DNA of 49,182 nt, from contig NZ_JACTVI010000058.1 in NCBI RefSeq assembly GCF_014495685.1, forward strand, positions 1 to 49,182, written 5' to 3'. The notes under the pieces were generated by a model, which worked only from the letters and a program-made list of their open reading frames with translations, was not told where the DNA came from and did not search any database. Numbering within the stretch: the stretch's first letter is position 1; the number at the start of each line of letters is the position of its first letter. Of this stretch, positions 1-7,823 are shown piece by piece. A program made the translations under genes and the position numbers. The DNA comes from Streptomyces sp. TRM68367 (GTDB lineage: Bacteria > Actinomycetota > Actinomycetes > Streptomycetales > Streptomycetaceae).

Positions 1-273
1 TCACCACCACCCGAAGGACGAACCAGGACGAATCCTCAACCCCGACCGACCACCCCAGGCCGGCGCGCGCACGTGAATGATCGAGGCTGGCGCTGTTCGG
101 TATTTCGAGAAGCTCAGGTCACAGCGCCGCTCTCCCACCCGTATTCAATCCGCCGACCGCCGGAATTCCGTCCATGCCCGCGCACACTGTTATTTCCCTC
201 ACGACACCAACCGTCCGAAATTCAATGAACCATTGCCTAACATTGGCCAGGACACGACACACGGAGGGGAGCG
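1..273. other. non-coding leader region upstream of the LAL regulator
   Basis: No reading frame here has a convincing protein family or a ribosome binding site. The last 15 bases carry the GGAGGGG ribosome binding site (about 263-269) of the following gene. The stretch around 75-200 is less GC-rich than its surroundings, as expected for a promoter region, but I could not fix a promoter. Confidence 0.5.
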
Positions 274-3123
274 GTGACCGTGCCACGGGACTTCCAGGAG
301 CCTGCGAGATGCCGCCCCGACCTGGTCATCGGCCGGGAGGAGCTGTTCGCCGCGGCGCGTGAGCAACTCGGCCGCGGCGGCAGCGTGCTGCTCCACGGGC
401 CCGCCGGAATAGGAAAATCGACCGTCCTGCGGGCATTGGCCGCGGAATACGCCCCCACGGCGCGGACCGTCTTGCGCTGTTCGGCCACCGAGTCCGAATC
501 CCATCTCCCCTTCCTCGCCCTCGCCGACCTGCTGGGCCTCGCCCTCGACCAGGTCGCGGGCCGGCTGCCCGCCGCCCAGCGCACCGCCCTGGAGTCGGCG
601 CTCACCGGCCGCGGCGAGTCCACCCTGCAACGCGACGGCCTCGCACTGCGCCTGGCGGTGCTGTCCGCGCTGCGCGCGCTGGCCGCCGACGGACCCGTCC
701 TGGTCGTCGCCGACGACCTGCAGTGGCTGGACCCGGCCAGCGCCGAACTCCTCGGCTTCGCCGCCCGCCGCCTCGGCGACACCCCGGTACGGCTGCTGTG
801 CGCGGTGCGCACCGAGGGGCAGGAGTACGACCGGCATCTACGCGCGTCCCCGCCGGACACCCTCGCCGTCCGCCTCGGCCCGCTCTCCCGCGCCCAGGTC
901 TCCGCGCTGCTCGACCACCGCGGCTACACCGGCCTGTCACGCTCCACGGTGCGCGACATCCACCGCACCAGCGGCGGCAACCCGCTGTTCGCGCTCGAGC
1001 TGGGCCGCGTGCTGGCCGAGAACCCCGCCCCGCCGCGGCCGGGCGAGCCGCTGCCGGTGCCGACCTCGCTGCGGGCCCTGGTGCTGCACCGGCTGGAGAT
1101 GCTGTCCGCCGAGGCCCGCCGCACCCTGCTCGTGGCCAGCGCCGGCGCCCGCCCCACCCTGGCCCTGCTGCACGCGGCCGGCCGGGAGAACGCCGAGTCC
1201 GAGACCGCCCAGGCCGCCGAACTGGGGCTGCTCGCGACCGAGTCCGGGGGGTCCGCCGTACGGTTCGCGCATCCGCTGATCTCGGCCGCGCTGTACGCGG
1301 AGACCCCGGCGCACGAGCGGCGGGCCGCGCACGCGGCGCTGTCCACGGCCGCCTCCGACCCGATCGAGCGGGCCCGGCACCTGGCGCTGGCCACCACCGG
1401 CACCGACCCGGAGGTGGCCGCCCGGCTCGGCGAGGCCGCCGCGCTGGCCCGGGACCGCGGGGCCCCGTCGGTGGCCGCCTCGCTCGGCCTGCTCGCCGCC
1501 CGGCACACCCCGGCGGACGGCACGCCGGACCCGGACGAACGGCGCCTGCGGGCCGCCGAGGACGCGATCACCGCCGGCGAGGCGGACCTCGCCCGGGACG
1601 TGGCCCGCGAGGTGCTGACCCGGGCGACCGTGCCCGCGGACCGGGTGCGGGCCTGGATGGTGGTGCTGGAGTCGGCCGGTCAGGCTCTCGGCGAGGTCGA
1701 CGCGGTCTTCCCGCAGGCGCTGGCCGACGCGGGTGACGACCCCGGCCTGCTCGCGCTGGTCCACTACCAGCTGGCGTGGCGGGGCCTGGTCGTGGAGGGC
1801 GACTTCGAGGAGGGCCGGCTGGAGGCCGCGCATGCGGCGGAGCTGGCCGCGCGGGCCGGCGACCGGCGCACCGAGCTGCTGGCTCTCGCCTTCCGGGCGC
1901 AGGCCGAGATCCTGATGGGACACCCGGACGCCCCCGCGACCATCAAGCGGGCGCTGAAGGAGCCCCAGGACCCGGGGGTGGCCTGCCACCACAACGGCGC
2001 CGGTTCCGCCCGCTTCCGCTGGCTGATCATGAGCGACCGGCTGGCCGAGGCGCGCGGCGTCATCACCGCGCTGCTGCGCGAGGTGCGGCGGCGCGGCATG
2101 GTCGAGAGCGAGGTGCACTTCCTGCGCTTCCTCGCCGAGACCGAACTGCGCTCCGGGCACTGCGGCCGGGCCCTGGACCTGGCCCGGGAGAGCCTGCGGC
2201 TGGCCCGGGACGCGGGTATGGGCGAGGGCGCCGGGGCGATGCTCACCTCGCTCGCCGAAGCGGCCGGCGGCGATGTGCAGCGGGCGCTGGCGCTCGCCCG
2301 GGAGGCGGTGGGCCGCGCCGAGGAGGACGGCGACGCCGTCTACCTGTCGCGGGCCCTGGCCGCGCTCGGGCACGCCCAGCTGGTGGCGGGGAACGCGCGC
2401 GAGGCGGTGCACGCGCTGCGCCGGCTGCGGGAGCTGGAGCACGGCATCGGCATCACCGATCCGGCGCGCGGGCGCTGGCAGGGCGACCTCGCCGAGGCAC
2501 TGGTGCGGATCGGGGAGACCGCCGAGGCGCAGAACGTCATCGAGGTCACGCGCGGGCACGCGCTGCGGCTGGGCCGGGAGAGCGTGCTGGCGGTGCTGGA
2601 CCGGGCGGAGGCGCTGGTGCGTGCGGCACGCGGCGAACACGAGGCCGCCGCCGCCCAGCTGACGTCGGTTCAGGACCGGCTAGCCAAGCTGGGCCTCGGC
2701 CTGGAGGAGGCGCGGGCCGCCTTCGCACTGGCCCGGCTGCGCCACGTCCCCCAGGCTCTCGGCTTCGCCCGAGCCGGGGGCATCTCCGTCCCCGGGCCGG
2801 TGTCGTACGACGAGGCGGCCCGCCTGTTCCGGCGCTGCCGGGCGCTGCCGTGGCTGCGTCAGGTGGACGCGGCCGCGGCGGAGCGCCCCGCGGAACCGGC
2901 CCGCGCGCCCGCGGTCGTGCCGGACTCCCTGGAGTGCCTGGCGTCGATGGAGCGTCAGGTCGCCTCGCTCGTCATGGAGGGGGCGACCAACCGGGAGATC
3001 GCCGGGCGTCTGTTCATCAGCGTCAAGACGGTCGAGGCGACCCTGACGCGGGTCTACCGCAAGCTGGGGATCCGATCGCGGGTGGACATCGTCAGACTGG
3101 CGGCCGGGCGGCGTACGAGCTGA
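274..3123 (+). CDS. LAL-type LuxR family ATP-binding transcriptional regulator
   Basis: Large cytoplasmic regulator of 949 residues, the normal size for the LAL (MalT-like) class. The N-terminal STAND/AAA ATPase shows a Walker A motif GPAGIGKST at residues 42-50 and a Walker B-like stretch VVADDLQWLD near 143-152. A long helical-repeat middle region rich in Ala, Leu and Arg follows. The last about 60 residues form a LuxR helix-turn-helix with the typical ATNREIAGRLFIS and VKTVEATLTRVYRKLG pattern. The GTG start at 274 is preceded by GGAGGGG at good spacing. LAL proteins are usually ATP- and ligand-dependent activators; the target is unknown, and the neighbouring secreted trypsin is one candidate because a palindrome lies between them. 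Confidence 0.92.
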   Translation: MTVPRDFQEPARCRPDLVIGREELFAAAREQLGRGGSVLLHGPAGIGKSTVLRALAAEYAPTARTVLRCSATESESHLPFLALADLLGLALDQVAGRLPAAQRTALESALTGRGESTLQRDGLALRLAVLSALRALAADGPVLVVADDLQWLDPASAELLGFAARRLGDTPVRLLCAVRTEGQEYDRHLRASPPDTLAVRLGPLSRAQVSALLDHRGYTGLSRSTVRDIHRTSGGNPLFALELGRVLAENPAPPRPGEPLPVPTSLRALVLHRLEMLSAEARRTLLVASAGARPTLALLHAAGRENAESETAQAAELGLLATESGGSAVRFAHPLISAALYAETPAHERRAAHAALSTAASDPIERARHLALATTGTDPEVAARLGEAAALARDRGAPSVAASLGLLAARHTPADGTPDPDERRLRAAEDAITAGEADLARDVAREVLTRATVPADRVRAWMVVLESAGQALGEVDAVFPQALADAGDDPGLLALVHYQLAWRGLVVEGDFEEGRLEAAHAAELAARAGDRRTELLALAFRAQAEILMGHPDAPATIKRALKEPQDPGVACHHNGAGSARFRWLIMSDRLAEARGVITALLREVRRRGMVESEVHFLRFLAETELRSGHCGRALDLARESLRLARDAGMGEGAGAMLTSLAEAAGGDVQRALALAREAVGRAEEDGDAVYLSRALAALGHAQLVAGNAREAVHALRRLRELEHGIGITDPARGRWQGDLAEALVRIGETAEAQNVIEVTRGHALRLGRESVLAVLDRAEALVRAARGEHEAAAAQLTSVQDRLAKLGLGLEEARAAFALARLRHVPQALGFARAGGISVPGPVSYDEAARLFRRCRALPWLRQVDAAAAERPAEPARAPAVVPDSLECLASMERQVASLVMEGATNREIAGRLFISVKTVEATLTRVYRKLGIRSRVDIVRLAAGRRTS

Positions 3124-3173
3124 GCCCCACGCGGGTTCGTCAGGGGGCAACCGAGGGTTTTCCCTGCCCAACT

Positions 3174-3183
3174 CCCCTAGGGG
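3174..3183. promoter_or_regulatory. palindrome CCCCTAGGGG upstream of the trypsin gene
   Basis: A perfect 10-bp inverted repeat lies between the LAL regulator stop and the trypsin promoter region, extended by AAC on the left and GTT on the right with one extra base. It ends 9 bases before a possible -35 box. It could be an operator, perhaps for the adjacent LAL regulator; this is inference from position and symmetry only. Confidence 0.35.
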
Positions 3184-3192
3184 GTTCCCTCA

Positions 3193-3222
3193 TTGGGCGC
3201 TCTGTACGCCGGGCTCTAGCGT
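3193..3222 (+). promoter_or_regulatory. putative promoter of the trypsin gene
   Basis: TTGGGC (3193-3198), an 18-base spacer and TAGCGT (3217-3222) fit a streptomycete sigma-HrdB-like promoter with a weak -35. Transcription would begin about 95 bases before the chosen start codon at 3326. Confidence 0.4.
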
Positions 3223-3325
3223 GAGGCCGTGCCGCTCGCCGGGCACGCGGGGGTCTGACCCGAGACCCCCGGTGCATCACCCCCCACCCGCGCGACCTCC
3301 CCACCGGCAAACAATGAGGAGACTC

Positions 3326-4117
3326 ATGTTCGGGCTCGCCCGTGCCAAGAAGGCCGCCGCCCTCGCCGCAGCCACCGCTGCCGCCGCCGCGACCGCACTG
3401 CTCACCGCTCCCAGTGCCACGGCCGCTCCGCAGCCGATCGTCGGGGGTACGACGGCCACGACGTCCGCGTACCCGTTCATGATGCAGATCACGGACGCCT
3501 CGCAGGAACAGTTCTGCGGCGGCACCCTCGTCTCCCCCACCAAGGTCGTCACGGCGGCGCACTGCATGGTCGGCGAGACGCCGGGCAGCGTGCGCGTGGT
3601 CGGCGGGCGCACCTACCGCGACGGCACCAACGGTACGGTCAGCCGGGTCAGCAAGATCTGGATCCACCCGGACTACGCCACCGTCACGCGCGGCGACGAC
3701 GTGGCGGTGCTGACGCTGTCGACGGCGATGCCGTACACGACGGCGAGATACGTCTCCGCCTCGGACAACTCGGTGTACGCGGCGGGCACCACCGCCCGCA
3801 TCATCGGCTGGGGCACCACCCGCTCGAACGGCTCCTCCTCCAACCAGCTGCGCACCGCGACCGTGCCGACGGTGTCCGACGCGAGCTGCCGCAGCTCGTA
3901 CGGCTCCCGGTTCGTCCAGAGCGACATGGTGTGCGCCGGCTTCACCACCGGCGGCGTGGACACCTGCCAGGGCGACAGCGGCGGGCCCTTCCTCATCGGA
4001 GGCGTCCTGGCAGGGATCACCTCCTGGGGCGACGGGTGCGCCGCGGCCGGCTCCCCCGGCGTGTACACCCGGCTGACGACCTTCTCCGGCCAGGTGGCGG
4101 CGCAGGTCAACTCGTAG
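3326..4117 (+). CDS. secreted trypsin-like serine protease (S1 family)
   Basis: Extracellular endopeptidase of 263 residues, similar in layout to Streptomyces griseus trypsin. The Ala-rich signal peptide runs to about residue 32 and is followed by a very short propeptide. The mature enzyme begins IVGG, the classic activation terminus. The catalytic triad is visible as His in TAAHC, Asp in DDVAVL and Ser in GDSGGP. The Asp of VDTCQGDSGG sits at the specificity-pocket position, predicting cleavage after Arg or Lys. Six cysteines would form three disulfides. ATG 3326 was chosen because GAGGAG (3316-3321) precedes it; an in-frame ATG at 3314 lies on that site and is less likely. A strong hairpin follows the gene. 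Confidence 0.93.
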   Translation: MFGLARAKKAAALAAATAAAAATALLTAPSATAAPQPIVGGTTATTSAYPFMMQITDASQEQFCGGTLVSPTKVVTAAHCMVGETPGSVRVVGGRTYRDGTNGTVSRVSKIWIHPDYATVTRGDDVAVLTLSTAMPYTTARYVSASDNSVYAAGTTARIIGWGTTRSNGSSSNQLRTATVPTVSDASCRSSYGSRFVQSDMVCAGFTTGGVDTCQGDSGGPFLIGGVLAGITSWGDGCAAAGSPGVYTRLTTFSGQVAAQVNS

Positions 4118-4159
4118 CGCACCCACGGAACTCCTGAGCAACCCCTCAGGTGAAAAACC

Positions 4160-4203
4160 AGGGGGCGTTGCGGGCCTCCACGAGCGGCCCGCAGCGCCCC
4201 CTT
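4160..4203 (+). terminator. strong hairpin terminator after the trypsin gene
   Basis: A stem of about 17 bp (4160-4176 with 4186-4203, one wobble pair) and a 9-base loop are followed by CTTTCC. It lies between the trypsin stop and the LysE-family start and should insulate the two genes. Confidence 0.75.
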
Positions 4204-4271
4204 TCCATGGTGTTGGCTTCCCTGGGCTTGTTCGAGTGGGCTTGAATGGCCGGCGGATGGGAGTGATGCGC

Positions 4272-4919
4272 ATGGTGTCCGCCGACCGTCTCCTCGCCTT
4301 CGTCGCGATGTCGGTGCTGGTGGTGCTGATCCCGGGGCCGAGCGTGCTCTTTGTCATCGGCCGGGCACTGGCACACGGCCGCCGGACCGCCGTGGCGACG
4401 GCCCTCGGCAATGTCGTCGGCTCGTATCTGCTGGTGGTGGCCGTCGCGGTCGGGGTCGGCTCGCTGGTCGAGCGGTCGGTGACCGTGTACATGGCGGTGA
4501 AGCTCGCGGGGGCCGCGTATCTGGTCTACCTGGGCGTGCAGGCGTTCCGGCACCGCAGGGAGCTGACGGCGGCGCGGATCGAGACGCAGCCGAAGGGTCC
4601 GGCCAGGGGCGATGTGCGGACCGTCCTGGACGGCGTGCTGGTCGGCGCCACCAACCCCAAGGGCGTGGTGTTCTTCGCGGCCGTCCTGCCCCAGTTCGTG
4701 GACCACTCGGCCGGGCACGTGCCGTTGCAGATGCTCCTGCTGGGCCTGGTGCCCATCACGATCGGCCTGGTCACGGACACGCTGTGGGGGCTGACCGCGT
4801 CGGCGGCGCGCAGCTGGTTCGCCCGCTCGGACCGCCGGCTGTCGGTGATCGGCGGGGCGGGCGGCTGCACGCTGATCGGCCTGGGCGTGACCGTGGCGGT
4901 GACGGGCCGGGCGGACTGA
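4272..4919 (+). CDS. LysE/RhtB family amino-acid exporter
   Basis: Integral membrane protein of 215 residues, typical for the LysE/RhtB superfamily, which exports amino acids or related metabolites. The N-terminal helix contains the family signature LIPGPSVLFV, followed by about five further hydrophobic segments, a charged cytoplasmic loop around FRHRRELTAAR, and the conserved GVLVGATNPKGVVFFAAVLPQF stretch (quoted here in outline only). ATG 4272 is preferred because GGGAG at 4259-4263 has normal spacing; ATG 4266 and GTG 4236 are also in frame. The gene ends 18 bases before the convergent AlkZ-like gene. The substrate cannot be told from sequence. Confidence 0.9.
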   Translation: MVSADRLLAFVAMSVLVVLIPGPSVLFVIGRALAHGRRTAVATALGNVVGSYLLVVAVAVGVGSLVERSVTVYMAVKLAGAAYLVYLGVQAFRHRRELTAARIETQPKGPARGDVRTVLDGVLVGATNPKGVVFFAAVLPQFVDHSAGHVPLQMLLLGLVPITIGLVTDTLWGLTASAARSWFARSDRRLSVIGGAGGCTLIGLGVTVAVTGRAD

Positions 4920-4937
4920 CGGCGGCACGGGCCTCGG

Positions 4938-6350
4938 CTAGGGCCGGATCACGGTCCCGAACCGGACGTGGTACGACCTCTCCGGGTGCATCACCCCCAG
5001 CATCCGCGCCGCTTCCGCGGTGACCGCGTCCCGCTGTGCCTTGGTGAGCGTGCCGAAGGGCTCGACGGTGAGGGTGTCGTCCGCGAGCTTCCACACCCCC
5101 GCGAGAAAGCCGTCGACGAGAAACGTGCAGTGGGCCAGGTTCCCCTGCCAGGTGCGGCCCCGGTACTCCGCGGGTACGACGCGGGTGCGGTCGGCGTGGG
5201 AGAGGAGCAGGTTGTCGTACTCCGGCAGGAAGCGCGGCGGCGCCGGGGTGTCGGGGTCGGGGCGGGGCGCGTCCGGCAGGTCGAACAGCTCGACGCCGTG
5301 CGTGTCCCGGAAGGTGACGAGTTCGGGCCGCAGACGCTCGAAGGCGTCCCGCAGCCTGGTCAGCCCGGCCCAGGTCTGCATGTCCTTGACGGACGCCGGT
5401 CCGAAGCCGGTGAGGTAACGCAGGACGGTGGCGTCGGGTGCGGAGGCCGGTTCGGCGGGGCGGCCCAGCCAGTGCTCGGCGGTGGTGAGAGCGACCTGGC
5501 CGCTGCGGCCCCACAGCCCGCGCGGGGTGACCTGGACGAGGGGGAGTTTGCAGCGGGCGGCGATCGACAGGGCCCGGGGGTCGGCGTCCGGCCACTCGGC
5601 GGACAGCGCCTCGCGCAACTGCCGCATCGTGCGCGGCTCGTCCTCGACGAGGTCCCGCGCGAGCGCGGCGAGCCGCTCCAGGTCGACGCCGCCCAGACCC
5701 TTGCGGAAGTTCTTCAGTTCCCGGTCCCGGGCGGGCTGCACCAGCGGGCGCAGGGTGAGGCAGTCGTCGGCGGTGTGCGCGTGGATGGTCGACCGCATGG
5801 TGACGATCCGGACGACCTCCCGCTCGGCCACCAGCGCCGACAACTCCTGCGGGACGAACCCGTCGAGCCGGGCGGCGAGGGCGTAGTACGGCGGCTTGAC
5901 GTTCTGTGCCTGAAGCCCGACCAGATGCGCGACGGCGTCCTTCGCGGACATCGGGGAACGGTGCAGCAGGAGCTGCCGGTGGAGGGTGGCCCGGTTGAGG
6001 GCGCGGGGGTCGAGGGTGAGGGCTGGGGTGACGGCCTTCGCGGGGGTTGCCTTCTTGACCGGGGTCTTGCTCGTGGCGGTGGCCTTCTTCGGGGTGGTGG
6101 GCTTCGATGCCTGGGCCGCGGATCCCTGCGGTTCGGGCGCCGTGCTCGTCCCCGGTGCCGGGCGGTCCGTGTTCGCCGTGGCCGCCTTCGACGCCGGACC
6201 GCCCGCGCTCGCCGGGCCCGACCTCGCCGCACCCTGCGCAGTGCCCGGTCCCGGTGTCGCCGCACCACCCACACCACCCGCACCCGGCACCGCCGCACCA
6301 CCCGCGCCCGACGCCGCCGTACCGCCCATGGCCCTGGTCCGCTTCGTCAT
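4938..6350 (-). CDS. winged-helix DNA-binding protein of the AlkZ/YcaQ (HTH_42) family
   Basis: A 470-residue protein. Residues 1 to about 105 are a low-complexity tail rich in Ala, Gly, Pro, Thr and, nearer the core, Lys. The rest is the HTH_42 (PF06224-type) fold built of winged helices. LVGLQAQ at 144-150 includes QAQ at 147-149, matching the catalytic Gln-x-Gln motif described for the AlkZ DNA glycosylase, which excises bulky and crosslinked alkyl adducts. TMRSTIHAHTADD and the C-terminal FLVDGFLAGVWK stretch also fit the family. ATG 6350 was chosen because composition upstream changes; a longer frame exists but lacks family sequence. Base-excision activity is predicted, not shown. Confidence 0.82.
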   Translation of the reverse strand: MTKRTRAMGGTAASGAGGAAVPGAGGVGGAATPGPGTAQGAARSGPASAGGPASKAATANTDRPAPGTSTAPEPQGSAAQASKPTTPKKATATSKTPVKKATPAKAVTPALTLDPRALNRATLHRQLLLHRSPMSAKDAVAHLVGLQAQNVKPPYYALAARLDGFVPQELSALVAEREVVRIVTMRSTIHAHTADDCLTLRPLVQPARDRELKNFRKGLGGVDLERLAALARDLVEDEPRTMRQLREALSAEWPDADPRALSIAARCKLPLVQVTPRGLWGRSGQVALTTAEHWLGRPAEPASAPDATVLRYLTGFGPASVKDMQTWAGLTRLRDAFERLRPELVTFRDTHGVELFDLPDAPRPDPDTPAPPRFLPEYDNLLLSHADRTRVVPAEYRGRTWQGNLAHCTFLVDGFLAGVWKLADDTLTVEPFGTLTKAQRDAVTAEAARMLGVMHPERSYHVRFGTVIRP

Positions 6351-6492
6351 GTCCCGCACGCTAGCGCCGGACGCGGACAGCCGCTGTCCGCGAGGGCATC
6401 CCGTTGCGGGACCGCCCGCCATTGCGGCGCCATTTGCCCCGTATATCCTCACTGTGATCGATCCGACGAGCCTCGACCCGAGAGGCACCGTG

Positions 6493-7653
6493 ATGCCCCA
6501 GCGACGCGCCCGCCCCACCGCGCACACCTCCCGGAAGTCCGTCTGGCGCCGTGCCCTGACCCCGCCGCAGCCGCCCGCCGAGCAGGACCCGGCGTCACCT
6601 GCCGACCCGCCGTCCACGGAACCGGCCGAGGTGGCCAGCGTCGTACAGGCTGTCCTGTACCAGGACGGCGTCCGCGTCTCCTCCCCCGCCACCCTCGCCG
6701 ACACCTACCGCGAGCTGCGCCAGCAGCGGGCCGGCATGGCGTGGATCGGCCTGGCCCGCCCGACGGAGGGCGAACTGCTCTCCCTGGCCAGCGAGTTCGA
6801 CCTGCACCCGCTCGCCGTCGAGGACGCGATGGAGGCGCACCAGCGGCCGAAGCTGGAGCGCTACGGCGACACCCTGTTCGTCGTCCTGAGCGCCGCCCGC
6901 TACCTGGACGCCCCCGAGCAGGTCGACTTCGGCGAGCTGCACGTCTTCGTCGGGCCGGACTTCGTGATCACGGTCCGGCACGGCGCCGCCCCGGACCTGT
7001 CGGCGGTGCGGCACCGCATGGAGGAGACGCCGGACCTGCTGAAGCTGGGCCCGGAGGCGGTGCTGTACGCGATCCTGGACGCGGTGGTCGACGGCTACCT
7101 GCCGGTCGTCGCGGGCGTCCAGAACGACATCGACGAGATCGAGACGGAGGTGTTCCGCGGCGACCCGGAAGTGTCCCGCCGCATCTACGAGCTCTCCCGC
7201 GAGATGGTCGAGTTCCAGCGCGCCACCCGCCCGCTCGTCGGCATGCTGCACAGCCTGATGGCCGGCTTCGCCAAGTACGGCACGGACGAGGAACTCCAGC
7301 GCTACCTGCGTGACGTCGCCGACCACGTCACCCACACCAGCGAACGCGTCGACGGCTTCCGCCAGGCCCTCACCGACATCCTGACGGTGAACGCGACCCT
7401 GGTCGCCCAGGAGCAGAACGCGGAGATGCGGTCACTGGCGGAGGCGGGCTTCGAGCAGAACGAGGAGATCAAGAAGATCTCCAGCTGGGCGGCGATTCTG
7501 TTCGCCCCGACACTGGTCGGAACGATCTACGGCATGAACTTCGACCACATGCCGGAGTTGCACTGGGTGCTCGGATACCCCTTTGCGATACTCCTGATGG
7601 CGATCGTATGCACCAGTTTGTACATCATCTTCAAGCGGCGGGACTGGCTCTGA
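6493..7653 (+). CDS. corA: CorA-type magnesium/cobalt transport protein
   Basis: Inner-membrane divalent cation channel of 386 residues. A soluble N-terminal domain with long helices (residues about 60-325) leads to two C-terminal membrane helices. The signature YGMNF (GMN at about 347-349) sits between them, followed by the last helix and the basic tail KRRDWL, as in all CorA proteins. The start ATG 6493 follows GAGAGG with good spacing; GTG 6490 is an alternative. It is divergent from the AlkZ-like gene, with a 142-base shared promoter region, and converges on the GH42 gene, leaving 170 bases in which I see no gene. Confidence 0.94.
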   Translation: MPQRRARPTAHTSRKSVWRRALTPPQPPAEQDPASPADPPSTEPAEVASVVQAVLYQDGVRVSSPATLADTYRELRQQRAGMAWIGLARPTEGELLSLASEFDLHPLAVEDAMEAHQRPKLERYGDTLFVVLSAARYLDAPEQVDFGELHVFVGPDFVITVRHGAAPDLSAVRHRMEETPDLLKLGPEAVLYAILDAVVDGYLPVVAGVQNDIDEIETEVFRGDPEVSRRIYELSREMVEFQRATRPLVGMLHSLMAGFAKYGTDEELQRYLRDVADHVTHTSERVDGFRQALTDILTVNATLVAQEQNAEMRSLAEAGFEQNEEIKKISSWAAILFAPTLVGTIYGMNFDHMPELHWVLGYPFAILLMAIVCTSLYIIFKRRDWL

Positions 7654-7823
7654 GTAACCGGCTGACGAGCACCCGCCGCCTGAAAGCAGCGGTGTGCCTG
7701 CGTTGCCGCCGCACGTGCTCGGGACCGAAGACCCACGCGGCACGTTCCTCTTTTCTGGCCGCCTGCTTGAGGGGTGTGCGGAGCACAGTCATCGTCCTCG
7801 GGTTCCTGGACCGGGTGCGGGGT

